The notes: a model not told the origin generated them from the sequence alone. DNA of 64,000 bases from Streptomyces sp. R41 (GCF_041053055.1 NZ_CP163443.1:496001-560000), one strand, 5' to 3'. Counted from the stretch's first letter, positions 17,889 to 27,322 are shown. Translations and numbers: made by a program.

Positions 17889-18824
17889 ATGTCGACGTCC
17901 CACGAGCTCAGCGAGGCCGACTTCCGTTCGCTGTACCAGCGTCTGCGGAGCACCGCTCCCGGTGCCGCGTCCCCGAGGGGTGCTCTGGACACCCTCACCT
18001 CCGAGCGGTTGCTGGCCGCCGTACGCGAGGTGCGTTCGGGCCGTACGATCTCGCTGGCCGCCCCGGTGAACACCCTCGCCGGCCCTGACGACCCGGAGCC
18101 CGCCGAGCACCGGCTCACCGCTCCTGCGGGCGGCGTTCCGGGACCGGGCGGGGGCCTGGACTTCGCCCGGGACCGCTTCGCCATGGACGTCCACAGCGAT
18201 GTCAACAGCCACATCGACGCTCTGTGCCACGTCATCTACGACGGCACCCTGCACGGCGGCGTCCCGGCCGCCGACGCCCTTTCGCCCGACGGGGCGAGCG
18301 CCCTGTCTCTCGACCTGGTCCGGGACGGCATCGTGGGGCGTGGCGTGCTGCTGGACATCCCGGGACTGCACGGCCTCCCCTGGCTCGAACCCGGATCCCA
18401 CGTCACCGCGGAGGACCTCGCCGCCGCCGAGGCCCGCCAAGGTGTGCGGGTCGGCCCCGGCGACATCCTGCTCGTACGAGTCGGACACCGGCGGCGTCGC
18501 GAGGAGCGGGGGCCGTGGGACTCCGCCGATGCACGGGCCGGGCTGCATCCGGCTGCCCTGGAGTTCCTGGCCGAGCGGGAAGTGGCGGTGCTCGGCAGCG
18601 ACGGCAACAACGACACGGCGCCCAGCACCACCCAGGGCGTGGCCTTCCCTGTGCACGTGCTCGCCGTGCACGCCATGGGGCTGCACCTTCTCGACTTCCT
18701 GCGATTCGAGGATCTCGTACCGGTCTGCGTACGAGAAGGGCACTGGTCGTTCCTGTGTGTGATCGCGCCGCTGCGGTTGCCCTTCGCGACCGGCTCCCCG
18801 GTCAATCCGCTCGCCGTGCTGTGA
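17889..18824 (+). CDS. Cyclase-family metal hydrolase (kynurenine formamidase-like)
   Basis: A 311-residue protein of the cyclase/KynB fold. HSDVNSHIDALCH corresponds to the metal-binding HxGTHxDxPxH block, with some substitutions. GRGVLLDIPG and RVGPGDILLVRVGH are the next conserved strands. VLGSDGNNDTAPS and HVLAVHAMGLHLLDF hold later conserved residues. The enzymes hydrolyse amides or lactones using a divalent metal. At 311 residues it is longer than KynB (about 210), like the plant- and fungus-type subgroup. The substrate is unknown. It is divergent from DUF389. Confidence 0.85.
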   Translation: MSTSHELSEADFRSLYQRLRSTAPGAASPRGALDTLTSERLLAAVREVRSGRTISLAAPVNTLAGPDDPEPAEHRLTAPAGGVPGPGGGLDFARDRFAMDVHSDVNSHIDALCHVIYDGTLHGGVPAADALSPDGASALSLDLVRDGIVGRGVLLDIPGLHGLPWLEPGSHVTAEDLAAAEARQGVRVGPGDILLVRVGHRRRREERGPWDSADARAGLHPAALEFLAEREVAVLGSDGNNDTAPSTTQGVAFPVHVLAVHAMGLHLLDFLRFEDLVPVCVREGHWSFLCVIAPLRLPFATGSPVNPLAVL

Positions 18825-18843
18825 GCCCCCGGCCCCCTCGCGC

Positions 18844-19488
18844 TCAGGACGTCAGCTCGTAGATGCTCCTGCCCACCAGATACAGCCCCAGGAACAGCGA
18901 CAGGCCGACGAGCGCCTGGTCCTGGTGACTCTCCATCCAGGTGCGCAGCTTTCCGAGCCGTACGCGGGCGGAGTCGGGGGCGAACGTCGCGTAGATCTCC
19001 ATCGCCAGCAGGCTGCTGGTGGCCAGGAGGCAGTAGCCGAACAGGACCACGAAGGAGGAGCCGTGGGACAGGTCGGCATGCACCACTGTCGCCGCGCCCG
19101 CCGCCACGAGCCCCCACGGCTGCAGGAGCGGCGCCAGCCCCGCCGCGGTCCACAGGGAGATCCGGTCGAGCCGCGACATCATCCCGCCGGAGGGCTTGGG
19201 CCGACGGGACGACCGGCGCCGGTGCTCGGCATACCAGAGCAGCCCCACGCCGATCGCGAGCCGGGCGGCGAGCGAGGCCGTGGAGGGCGGGGACTTGGGA
19301 GCAGGAGGCTCGCCGCCGGTGGTGAGCAGCACCGCGGCGAGAACGGCCACGAAGGAGGCAAGCCAGGCAAGGATGAAGACCAGGCCCTTCCAGATCCCGC
19401 GCCGCGCCGACAACACCAGGACGAACGCGGTCACCGGCAGCGGATCGACAGCGATCGCCAGGCCGATGAGCATCAGGTCAAGCACCAT
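18844..19488 (-). CDS. GAP-family (Sap-like) membrane protein
   Basis: A 214-residue protein with six hydrophobic helices in a LysE/RhtB-like arrangement. These include MVLDLMLIGLAIAVDPLPVT, a central cytoplasmic loop (AEHRRRSSRRPKP) and a C-terminal LVGLSLFLGLYLVGRSIYEL. The pattern IGLAIAVDPLPV at the start and the GLxxxAxAT segments match the GAP/Sap family, linked in mycobacteria to glycolipid export. In Streptomyces its cargo is unknown. It converges on the cyclase-family gene. Confidence 0.78.
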   Translation of the reverse strand: MVLDLMLIGLAIAVDPLPVTAFVLVLSARRGIWKGLVFILAWLASFVAVLAAVLLTTGGEPPAPKSPPSTASLAARLAIGVGLLWYAEHRRRSSRRPKPSGGMMSRLDRISLWTAAGLAPLLQPWGLVAAGAATVVHADLSHGSSFVVLFGYCLLATSSLLAMEIYATFAPDSARVRLGKLRTWMESHQDQALVGLSLFLGLYLVGRSIYELTS

Positions 19489-19680
19489 CGCAGCCCCCGA
19501 AGGTCCGCGCGGCCCCCGCCGCGTGGCCGGTCTCGCTCATGGCCTCATCGTCACCGCCCCGACATGAGCCCACAAATCCTCGGCGCCCGCGGGCGCCGGC
19601 CCGGCCGCGCTGTCACCCCTACGGCCCCCGCCACACCCGCGCCACGGGCTGCGCGGCCACTGCGACGGCACGCTGGCAGC

Positions 19681-20622
19681 ATGCAGCCAGGCAAGGGACC
19701 CGGACAGGACGGCCCGCCCTCGCAGGCAGGTCAGGAGCGGCGGCGCCGGCGGGGCGCCTCGGTCCGGGCCCGGCTCCTCGGGCTGCGTGCCCGGACCGAG
19801 ACACGGTTCCCGGTGATCACGCATCTCATGTCGCATCTGGTCTCGGTGAATGTGCTGGACTCCGCGACCCGCCTGGCCGCCCAGACGTTCCTCACGGCGG
19901 TACCGCTGCTCTTCGTCGTGGCCTCCGTCGCCCCGCAGGCGGTGCGCGACCAGTTCGTCACCTCGGTGCATGACGTCTTCGGACTGACCGGAAGCGCGGA
20001 TGCCCAGTTGAAGAAGGTCTACCAAGGGGATGAGTCCGAACTGCGCCAGAGCACCGGCGTCGTCAGCGGGCTGATGGTGCTGATCTCGGCCACCGCGTGC
20101 AGCCGTGCCATGCAACGGCTCTGCGAGCGCGCCTGGAGGCTTCCGGGAGCGGGCGCGAGGGTCGCCGCGTGGCGATGGATCGCCTGGCTCGCCGCGTGGC
20201 TGGTCATGATCGGGCTGCAGGGGCCCCTGCGGGGCGGCTTCGGCCAGGGACTGTGGCTGGGCCTGCCGCTCCTGCTGGCCGCCGAGGTCGGCATGTGGTG
20301 GTGGACCCAGCACCTGCTGCTGACCGGTCGCGTGCCGTGGCTGCCGCTGCTGCCGGGTGCCCTCCTGACGGGAACGGCCCTGAGTGTCCTCACCTCGGCC
20401 GCGCACCTGTACGTGCCCAGGGCTCTCAACCACAGCCTTGACAAGTACGGATCGCTGGGCGCGGTGTTCACCATGCTGTCGTGGCTCATCGCGCTGTGCG
20501 TGGTCGTGACCCTCTGCATCACCGCCGGCGCGGTCATCGCACGCGAACCCGCGATGGCGCGGGCCCTGGGTTCGCCCAATTCGCCGGGAACACCTTCCGG
20601 CGATACGTTTGTAGCCGGATAA
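19681..20622 (+). CDS. YihY/BrkB-family membrane protein
   Basis: A 313-residue inner-membrane protein. A basic N-terminal arm (ERRRRRGASVRARL) is followed by six hydrophobic helices. The conserved region SVNVLDSATRLAAQTFLTAVPLLFVVAS starts the domain. TGVVSGLMVLISATACSRAMQRLCERAW and YGSLGAVFTMLSWLIALCVVVTLCITAGAVI complete the family pattern. ATG 19681 lacks a strong ribosome-binding site, but upstream codons run into low-quality sequence. Members have no proven biochemical role despite old annotation as ribonuclease BN. Confidence 0.86.
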   Translation: MQPGKGPGQDGPPSQAGQERRRRRGASVRARLLGLRARTETRFPVITHLMSHLVSVNVLDSATRLAAQTFLTAVPLLFVVASVAPQAVRDQFVTSVHDVFGLTGSADAQLKKVYQGDESELRQSTGVVSGLMVLISATACSRAMQRLCERAWRLPGAGARVAAWRWIAWLAAWLVMIGLQGPLRGGFGQGLWLGLPLLLAAEVGMWWWTQHLLLTGRVPWLPLLPGALLTGTALSVLTSAAHLYVPRALNHSLDKYGSLGAVFTMLSWLIALCVVVTLCITAGAVIAREPAMARALGSPNSPGTPSGDTFVAG

Positions 20623-20677
20623 CTGTCCACCAATTCACCCGGCAGGACCGGAGCGTGCTCCGAGGACGGCGGCCGGC

Positions 20678-22258
20678 ATGAGCGACGCGCAGCACTATGA
20701 CGTCATCATCATCGGAACCGGCGCGGGCGGTGGCACTCTCGCCCATCGACTGGCGCCCAGCGGGAAAAACATCCTCATTCTCGAACGGGGTGACTATCTC
20801 CCCCGCGAACGAGCCAACTGGGATTCCACAGCGGTCTTCGTCAAGGGAAAGTACCGAGCTCCGGAATTCTGGTACGACAAACACGGCAACCAGTTCCCGC
20901 CAGAGGTCAATTACTACGTGGGCGGAAACACCAAGTTCTACGGAGCCGCGCTGTTCCGGCTGCGCCCCGAGGATTTCGGTGAGCTCCGCCATCACGACGG
21001 CGTCTCGCCCGCCTGGCCACTGCGGTACGAGGACCTGGAGCCGTACTACACACAGGCCGAGCACCTCTACCTGGTGCATGGCCGGCACGGCGAGGACCCC
21101 ACCGAGGGGCCCACGAGCGCGCAGTACGCCTACGAGCCGGTCCAGCACGAGCCGCGCATCCAGCAGTTGAGCGACGACCTGGAGAAGCGAGGGCTGCACC
21201 CGTTCCATCTCCCGATCGGGGTGAACCTCACCCAGGACGAACGGGGACGGGCGACCCACGACAGCGTATGCATCCGCTGCGACCGCGTCGACGGCTTCCC
21301 CTGTCTGGTGGGCGCGAAGTCCGACGCCCAGGTCATCTGTGTCGACCCCGCGCTGCGCCACGACAACGTCGAGTTGGTCACCGGCGCCGAGGTCCGGCGT
21401 CTCGTCACGGACCCGGCCGGCCGCAGCGTCACCTCGGTCGTCGCGGCTCTGCAGGACGGTTCGGCAGCGGAGTTCAGCGCCGACATCGTGGTCGTCGCCT
21501 GCGGTGCCGTCAACTCCGCGGTCCTCCTGCTGCGTTCGGCCGACGACCGGCACCCGGACGGCCTGGCCAACAGCTCGGGTGTAGTGGGCCGTTACTACAT
21601 GCGGCACAACAACCTGGCGCTGATGGCCGTGTCAAAGGAGCCGAACGACACCAAGTTCCAGAAGACACTCGCCCTGCACGACTGGTATCTGGGTTCGGAC
21701 GACTGGGACTACCCGCTCGGCGGCATCCAGATGCTCGGCAAGTCGGACGCCGATCAGATCCACGGGGAGGCGCCGCGCTGGGCAGGAACCGTTTCGCCGG
21801 ACATGCCCTTCGAGGTGATCGCCCACCACGCGGTCGACTTCTGGCTGTGCGGTGAGGATCTGCCCATGGCCGACAACCGCGTCACTCTCGACCAGGACGG
21901 CGCGGTGCACCTTGCCCTGGACGAGAAGAACAACATCGCGGGGCTGACACGTCTGCGGCACAAGCTGCAGGGGATGCTCGGCCACCTGGGCATGCACGAG
22001 CACCATCTGCTGTCGCACAGCATCTACCTGCACAAGGGGATGCCCATCGGCGCCACGGCACACCAGGCGGGCACCGTCCGCTTCGGCAGCGACCCCGCAA
22101 GCTCCGCTCTCGACGTCAACTGCAAGGCCCACGACCTCGACAACCTCTATGTCGTCGACACGAGCTTCTTCCCGAGCATCGGAGCGGTCAATCCGTCGCT
22201 GACGGCCATCGCCAACGCTCTGCGTGTCGGTGACCACATCGCGGAGCGCCTGCAATGA
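20678..22258 (+). CDS. GMC-family oxidoreductase
   Basis: A 526-residue flavoprotein. IIIGTGAGGGTLAHRLAPSG is the N-terminal FAD-binding motif. YYVGGNTKFYGAALFRLR is the first GMC signature region, and CGAVNSAVLLLRS follows. The C-terminal LYVVDTSFFPSIGAVNPSLTAIANALRVGDHI holds the active-site His/Asn-type region as PSIGAVNPS. Such enzymes oxidise alcohols or sugars (choline, glucose, cholesterol). The stop overlaps the DUF2252 start (ATGA), and a GH15 gene follows, so sugar-related substrates are plausible. No Tat or Sec signal is seen. Confidence 0.93.
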   Translation: MSDAQHYDVIIIGTGAGGGTLAHRLAPSGKNILILERGDYLPRERANWDSTAVFVKGKYRAPEFWYDKHGNQFPPEVNYYVGGNTKFYGAALFRLRPEDFGELRHHDGVSPAWPLRYEDLEPYYTQAEHLYLVHGRHGEDPTEGPTSAQYAYEPVQHEPRIQQLSDDLEKRGLHPFHLPIGVNLTQDERGRATHDSVCIRCDRVDGFPCLVGAKSDAQVICVDPALRHDNVELVTGAEVRRLVTDPAGRSVTSVVAALQDGSAAEFSADIVVVACGAVNSAVLLLRSADDRHPDGLANSSGVVGRYYMRHNNLALMAVSKEPNDTKFQKTLALHDWYLGSDDWDYPLGGIQMLGKSDADQIHGEAPRWAGTVSPDMPFEVIAHHAVDFWLCGEDLPMADNRVTLDQDGAVHLALDEKNNIAGLTRLRHKLQGMLGHLGMHEHHLLSHSIYLHKGMPIGATAHQAGTVRFGSDPASSALDVNCKAHDLDNLYVVDTSFFPSIGAVNPSLTAIANALRVGDHIAERLQ

Positions 22259-23673
22259 GCGAGCACAGCCCCACCGGCCACGACCTGCGGCACCGCACCC
22301 CGAAGGAGCGGGCCGCGCTCGGCAAGGCCGCCCGGTCCGCCGCCCCCCGTTCCGCGCACGCCGAGTTCACACCCCCGCCGAAGCGCACCGATCCGGTGGA
22401 CGTCATCGAGACGCAGTCGGCGAAGCGGGTGCCGGAACTCGTACCGATCCGCTACGGCAGGATGAGCGAATCACCGTTCCGCTTCTACCGCGGAGCCGCC
22501 GCCATCATGGCCGCGGACCTTGCCGACACCCCGCGCACCGGTATCAGGGCGCAGTTGTGCGGCGACGCACACATGCTGAACTTCCGGCTGCTGGCCTCTC
22601 CGGAACGCCGTCTGATGTTCGACATCAACGACTTCGACGAGACGCTGCCCGGCCCGTGGGAGTGGGACGTCAAGCGCCTGTCCGCCAGCCTGGTCATCGC
22701 GGGCCGGGCGAACGGCTTCAGCTCCACGGAGCGGGCGTCGGTGGTGCGGGCGGCCGTGCGGTCCTACCGCGAGCGGATGCGAAGCTTCGCGGGGCTGGGC
22801 AATCTCGACGTCTGGTACACCCGCTTCGAAGCGGACGAGATGCAGGAGCAGTTCGCCCCGGTGCTCGGCGCCAAGGACCGCGACCGCTGGGAGCGCGCCC
22901 GGGAGCGGGCCCGCGCGCACGACACGGTGCAGGTCTTCGACAAACTCACCCGCGTCGTCGACGGAAAGCGCCGGATCGCTCCCGACCCGCCGCTCCTGGT
23001 ACGGCTGGAGGATCTGCTTCCGGAGGCCGAACGCGGCCAGCTGGAGAAGGAGATCAGCAGGCTGATCGAGCGGTACGGCCACTCTCTGCAGTCCGACCGC
23101 CGGTTCCTCCTGGAGAGCTACCGTGTCGCCGACATCGCGCGCAAGGTCGTCGGGGTGGGCAGCGTGGGAACCCGCTGCTGGATCGTGCTGTTGCTCGGCA
23201 AGGACGACGAGGACCCGCTGTTCCTGCAGGCCAAAGAGGCCGACGAGTCGGTGCTGGCGCCCTACGCCGGTGGCGCCGCCTTCCGCACCCAGGGCGAGCG
23301 CGTCGTCAACGGCCAGCGGCTGATGCAGGCCACCAGCGACATCTTCCTGGGCTGGGAACGCGCTCAGGGCATCGACGGCAGGCGCCGGGACTTCTACGTA
23401 CGCCAGTTGCGGGACTGGAAGGGCATCGCCGTGGCCGAAACCATGTCGCCGCAGCAGATGGCCCTGTTCGGTGAGCTGTGCGGCGCCACGCTGGCCCGCG
23501 CCCACGCCAGGTCCGGCGACCGGATCGCGATCGCCGCGTACCTGGGCGGCAGTGACGTCTTCGACCGCGCGCTGGCGACGTTCGCCGAGCTGTACGCGGA
23601 CCAGAACGAGAAGGACCACCAGGCCCTGGTCGATGCCATCGAGGCGGGACGGGTCCCCGCCGAAGCGGCCTGA
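22255..23673 (+). CDS. DUF2252 protein (kinase-like fold suspected)
   Basis: A 472-residue cytoplasmic protein of DUF2252. Hallmarks are the N-terminal KRVPELVPIRYGRMSESPF, the FYRGAAAIMAADLA strand, LCGDAHMLNFRL, and FDINDFDET. The GDAH..NF and D-x-N-D-F-D motifs resemble the catalytic and metal-binding motifs of aminoglycoside-phosphotransferase-type kinases, so a phosphotransfer role is possible but unproven. It overlaps the GMC gene by four bases and leads into GH15 after 12 bp, a clear operon. Confidence 0.88.
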   Translation: MSEHSPTGHDLRHRTPKERAALGKAARSAAPRSAHAEFTPPPKRTDPVDVIETQSAKRVPELVPIRYGRMSESPFRFYRGAAAIMAADLADTPRTGIRAQLCGDAHMLNFRLLASPERRLMFDINDFDETLPGPWEWDVKRLSASLVIAGRANGFSSTERASVVRAAVRSYRERMRSFAGLGNLDVWYTRFEADEMQEQFAPVLGAKDRDRWERARERARAHDTVQVFDKLTRVVDGKRRIAPDPPLLVRLEDLLPEAERGQLEKEISRLIERYGHSLQSDRRFLLESYRVADIARKVVGVGSVGTRCWIVLLLGKDDEDPLFLQAKEADESVLAPYAGGAAFRTQGERVVNGQRLMQATSDIFLGWERAQGIDGRRRDFYVRQLRDWKGIAVAETMSPQQMALFGELCGATLARAHARSGDRIAIAAYLGGSDVFDRALATFAELYADQNEKDHQALVDAIEAGRVPAEAA

Positions 23674-23685
23674 AGGGAGACTGTC

Positions 23686-25509
23686 ATGGACCGCTACCCG
23701 CCCATCGCCGACCACGGACTGATCGGGGACCTGCAGACCGCTGCCTTGGTGACCTCCGAGGGCGTGATCGACTGGTTCGCGGCACCACGCTTCGACTCAC
23801 CCAGCATCTTCGCGTCCCTGCTGGACCACGACGGCGGCGGACACTTCCTGTTCGCACCCACCTCCCCCGAGGTGACGCGCCGACAGCTCTACTACCCCGA
23901 CACTGCCGTCGTCGTGACCCGCTTCATGTCTCCCGACGGGGTCGGTGAGGTCATCGACCACATGCCGGCCATCCAGTCGCGGACACCGTCCGACCGGCAC
24001 ACCTTGGTGCGCGCCGTACGGACGGTGCGCGGTACCGTCCGTTTCGACCTGGAGTGCCGCCCGCGCTTCGACTACGCGCGGGCCGAGCACGAACTCGATC
24101 TGACCGACGGGGCCGCCACCTTCCGGGCTCCCGGTACGACCGCGTACCTGCAGACCAGCTTCCCGGTGGAGCGGGACGGCCGGGACGTCCGGGGCGCGGT
24201 CACGCTGGAGGCAGGTCAGGCGGCCGTCGCCGTGTTCACCGTGAGCGGCCCGGACGGCGAGACACCGCCACCGCCGACCGTCGACACGATCACCGAGGAT
24301 CTGTGGGCCAACATCGACTTCTGGCAGCGCTGGGTGCGCACCTCCCGGTACCGCGGCCGCTGGCCGGACATGGTGAACCGCTCGGCCATCACCCTCAAAC
24401 TGCTCACGTACGCTCCGAGCGGTGCCCCGGTGGCCGCCGCGACGATGGGTCTGCCCGAGCAGGTCGGCGGCGAGCGCAACTGGGACTACCGGTACACATG
24501 GGTGCGGGACGGCTCGCTGTCGGTCCGGGCGCTGCTCGACCTAGGATTCGTCGAGGAGGCCTCCCAGTTCACCAGCTGGCTCGGAGACCGGCTGCGGGCG
24601 GGCGAGGAAGCCGACGGGGAACCGCTGCAGATCATGTACCGGGTCGACGGGGACCCCCATCTGACGGAGGAGATCCTCGAGCACTTCGAGGGCTACCGCG
24701 GGTCCAGCCCGGTACGGGCCGGCAACGCCGCCGCCGATCAGCTGCAGCTCGACATCTACGGCGAGGCCCTGTATGCCATGTCCGAGGGCATGGAGGAGAT
24801 CGGCCAGCAGGCGGGCTACCACGGCTGGAAGGGACTCGCGGGGCTGATGGACTGGCTCGCGGACAACTGGGACCGGCCCGACGAGGGCATCTGGGAGACC
24901 CGGGGCGGACGCAAGGACTTCACCTACAGCCGCGTGATGTGCTGGGCGGCCTTCGACAACTGCCTGAAGATCGCCGAGGAGTTCAGGCGGCCGGCCAACA
25001 CACAGCGATGGACCCAGGCACGCGACACGATCCTCGAGCAGGTCATGGAACGCGGCTGGAGCCAGAAGGAACAGGCACTGGTCCAGCACTACGGCGGCGA
25101 TGTCCTGGACGCCTCTCTCCTGCTCGCCCCTCGGGTGGGTTTCCTCGCCCCGAAGAGCCCCGGCTGGCTGTCCACCCTCGACGCCATCGACCACCGGCTC
25201 GTCTCCGACAGCCTGGTCTACCGCTACGATCCGGCGGCCTCTCCCGACGGACTGCGGGGCTCGGAGGGCACGTTCAGCCTCTGCACCTTCCTGTACGTCG
25301 ACGCCCTCGCCCGGGCCGGCCGCCTCCCGCAGGCCCGCTACACCTTCGAGAAGATGCACACGTACGCGAACCATGTCGGGCTGTTCGCCGAGGAGATCGG
25401 CCCCAGCGGGGAGCAACTGGGCAATTTCCCGCAGGCCTTCACCCACCTGTCGCTCATCATGGCCGCGACGACGCTCGACGACGCGCTCGACCGCCTGGCG
25501 ACTCGCTGA
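23686..25509 (+). CDS. Glycoside hydrolase family 15 protein (glucoamylase/trehalase-like)
   Basis: A 607-residue cytoplasmic protein with the actinobacterial GH15 architecture. The N-terminal beta-rich domain begins MDRYPPIADHGLIGDLQTAALV. The (alpha/alpha)6 barrel has NWDYRYTWVRDGSLSVRALL, with the general-acid region near GYRGSSPVR. The C-terminal EEIGPSGEQLGNFPQAFTHL carries the base Glu. Relatives include trehalases and glucoamylases acting on alpha-glucosides. AGGGAG precedes ATG 23686. The last 53 bases overlap the 3' end of the convergent ClC gene. Confidence 0.93.
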   Translation: MDRYPPIADHGLIGDLQTAALVTSEGVIDWFAAPRFDSPSIFASLLDHDGGGHFLFAPTSPEVTRRQLYYPDTAVVVTRFMSPDGVGEVIDHMPAIQSRTPSDRHTLVRAVRTVRGTVRFDLECRPRFDYARAEHELDLTDGAATFRAPGTTAYLQTSFPVERDGRDVRGAVTLEAGQAAVAVFTVSGPDGETPPPPTVDTITEDLWANIDFWQRWVRTSRYRGRWPDMVNRSAITLKLLTYAPSGAPVAAATMGLPEQVGGERNWDYRYTWVRDGSLSVRALLDLGFVEEASQFTSWLGDRLRAGEEADGEPLQIMYRVDGDPHLTEEILEHFEGYRGSSPVRAGNAAADQLQLDIYGEALYAMSEGMEEIGQQAGYHGWKGLAGLMDWLADNWDRPDEGIWETRGGRKDFTYSRVMCWAAFDNCLKIAEEFRRPANTQRWTQARDTILEQVMERGWSQKEQALVQHYGGDVLDASLLLAPRVGFLAPKSPGWLSTLDAIDHRLVSDSLVYRYDPAASPDGLRGSEGTFSLCTFLYVDALARAGRLPQARYTFEKMHTYANHVGLFAEEIGPSGEQLGNFPQAFTHLSLIMAATTLDDALDRLATR

Positions 25510-26878
25510 ACGCGGGGATCCGCGGGCCCTGCGGCAACAGCTCGGTCAGGACGAAGGACACGACCGACGCCAGCACCACTACCGCGACCGTCTGCACGTT
25601 GCCCAGCAGGAGGACGACCAGCACCACGCTGCTGACGGGCAGCCGCAGGGCCGCCGTCACCGACGCCGCCATCCCGGCCGCCATGGCCGGCACCAGGCCG
25701 AAGCCGGGCAGCGGCGCCAGCAGGGCGCCGGCCGCTCCGCCCAGGAACAGCGCGGGGAAGACGGGACCGCCCCGCAGACTGCCCAGACACAGCGAGTACC
25801 CGATGGCCTTGAACACCATCATCGCGACGAGGGCGCCCACCGACCAGGCATGCGGATCCTTGGCCAGTTGACCCAGGGTGGTCTCCCCGGACAGGGCGAC
25901 CTCGGACGGCGAACGGCCGGTGGCGACCGTGTAGAGCGCGATGCAGCCCGCCGCCCCGAGCGCGCAGAGGGTGGTGTTCCGTACCGTCCACGACGACACG
26001 AACCCGGCCGCGAAGCGCCCGCCGACGAAGACCCAGTGGATCAGGAATGCGACGGCCGGTGCCATCAGGAGCGACCACAGGATGTCTCCCGCGTCGAGCA
26101 GCGGCGCCTTGGGCAGGCCGATGTCCAGACTCCCGGTCTGCAGGCCGGTCCAGTGGACGAACCCGGTGAACACCAAGTCCCCGACTCCGCTGGACAGCAG
26201 GACCGGCAGCATCACCGCGAAGAGCTGCGGCCCGCCCACTCCGGCCACCTCCATCAGGAGCACCGCGCCCACCACCGGGTTCCCGAAGAGTGCGGAGATG
26301 GCCGCGGCGGCTCCGGCTGCGCCGAGCAACGCCGCGCTCGCCTCCGTCCGGGGCGCTCGAACAAAGCTGGCGAAGAGCAGAGCGAGACCGCTGCCCAGGG
26401 CGATCAGGGGCGCCTCGGGACCCAGCACGACGCCGAGCGGCAGGCCCAACAGGGCAGCGATGACGACACCGGGCAGCGCGTTCTTCGTCATCCCGCCCGA
26501 GTGCAGGCCGCCCGCCGGGATGTGACCGCCCCGCCCGGGAAGCCGGGCGACGATCAGGCCGACGACCACTCCGGCCACCAGCAGCAGAGGGAACGCCCAC
26601 CACCAGGGAGCCTGTTTCCAGCCCAGATCCCTGGGCCAGTCCGTCCAGATCAGCTGCTCCAGTTGGTGGAGCGCCACGAGGAACCAGAACGCGATCAGCG
26701 ACACTGGGATGCCGATCAGCCCGCAGAACACCAGCACCTGTCGGTACTCGGGCCGGCGCAGCATGTTCCTGAGCTCGTCGGCTTCTCGGGGCTGGCTCCC
26801 CGGCGCGGACACGGCGCCTTCCGACTTCGTCCCGGCGATGGGGCCCTCCTGGGCTCGGCGACTCGACAGGCGATTCAT
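25457..26878 (-). CDS. ClC-family chloride channel/antiporter
   Basis: About 473 residues with ten or more hydrophobic segments and ClC motifs. GRGGHIPAGG corresponds to the GSGIP anion loop, LGPEAPLIALG to GREGP with the gating Glu, and GGPVFPALFLGG to GxFxP. No CBS domains follow, so it is the short prokaryotic form. ATG 26878 is the longest sensible start; GTG 26812 has GGAAGG close upstream and may be the true one. It converges on GH15 with a 53-bp overlap. A role in acid or osmotic stress is inferred. Confidence 0.9.
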   Translation of the reverse strand: MNRLSSRRAQEGPIAGTKSEGAVSAPGSQPREADELRNMLRRPEYRQVLVFCGLIGIPVSLIAFWFLVALHQLEQLIWTDWPRDLGWKQAPWWWAFPLLLVAGVVVGLIVARLPGRGGHIPAGGLHSGGMTKNALPGVVIAALLGLPLGVVLGPEAPLIALGSGLALLFASFVRAPRTEASAALLGAAGAAAAISALFGNPVVGAVLLMEVAGVGGPQLFAVMLPVLLSSGVGDLVFTGFVHWTGLQTGSLDIGLPKAPLLDAGDILWSLLMAPAVAFLIHWVFVGGRFAAGFVSSWTVRNTTLCALGAAGCIALYTVATGRSPSEVALSGETTLGQLAKDPHAWSVGALVAMMVFKAIGYSLCLGSLRGGPVFPALFLGGAAGALLAPLPGFGLVPAMAAGMAASVTAALRLPVSSVVLVVLLLGNVQTVAVVVLASVVSFVLTELLPQGPRIPAFSESPGGRARRRASSRP

Positions 26879-27322
26879 CCCATAACGGGACGAGGCTATC
26901 CGGCTTGTCATCCATTGCCCGTCGCCACGCCCGCCGACCTCGAGCCGTTGGCTCACACAGCGCGCAGGGATGCTCGCGAGCCCTCCCCCTGCGAGGCACG
27001 TGCGTCGCCCCACCCAGGTCCGCAGCGGTCCGCCAAGGCCGACGGAGACGGAGACGGAGAACGTCGAAGGGCCCCACCACAAACGGTGGGGCCCTTCGAC
27101 AACGTGCCCGGCGAGGGGGTACGGATGCCGTCGGGGTCACAGACCACGAAGCGCCTGGTAGAGATCGCCGTGGTGATCGTCACGGCGGCCGTGGTGTGCG
27201 TCCGAGGATGGCCTCGTGGTGAATGACCCGTACGCGCAGGCGGAGGAGCGCAGTTGCCGGCGTCCGCCCTGCAGTCGGGACAGCATGGCTGCCTCGGTGT
27301 CCACGTCGGCGGGGCGGCGGGT
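26879..27322. other. Gene-poor interval with hairpin
   Basis: I see no convincing protein gene in these 444 bases. Frames on both strands are short and of poor composition. It contains a GACGGA triplicate near 27041-27058, a 16-bp perfect hairpin (27063-27100), and a stretch after it (about 27111-27141) that looks like the 3' T-arm/acceptor side of a tRNA but lacks a 5' partner. It probably holds the ClC promoter and decayed sequence. Confidence 0.5.
27063..27100. terminator. Strong hairpin, terminator-like
   Basis: Two perfect 16-base arms (GTCGAAGGGCCCCACC and GGTGGGGCCCTTCGAC) surround a six-base loop ACAAAC. The stem is GC-rich and lacks a T-run, like many Streptomyces terminators. It lies between the ClC gene (leftward) and the MFS remnant. 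Reading from the right, it could terminate the former MFS transcript. Confidence 0.7.

Noticed and set aside
18925..19680. Long N-terminal extension of the YihY protein
   Set aside because: This frame is antisense to the GAP-family gene and is Arg/Gln/His-rich; the conserved domain starts well after 19681.
27106..27141. tRNA gene
   Set aside because: Only a 3'-like half is present. No acceptor 5' strand, D-arm or anticodon arm can be drawn, and the T-stem does not pair.
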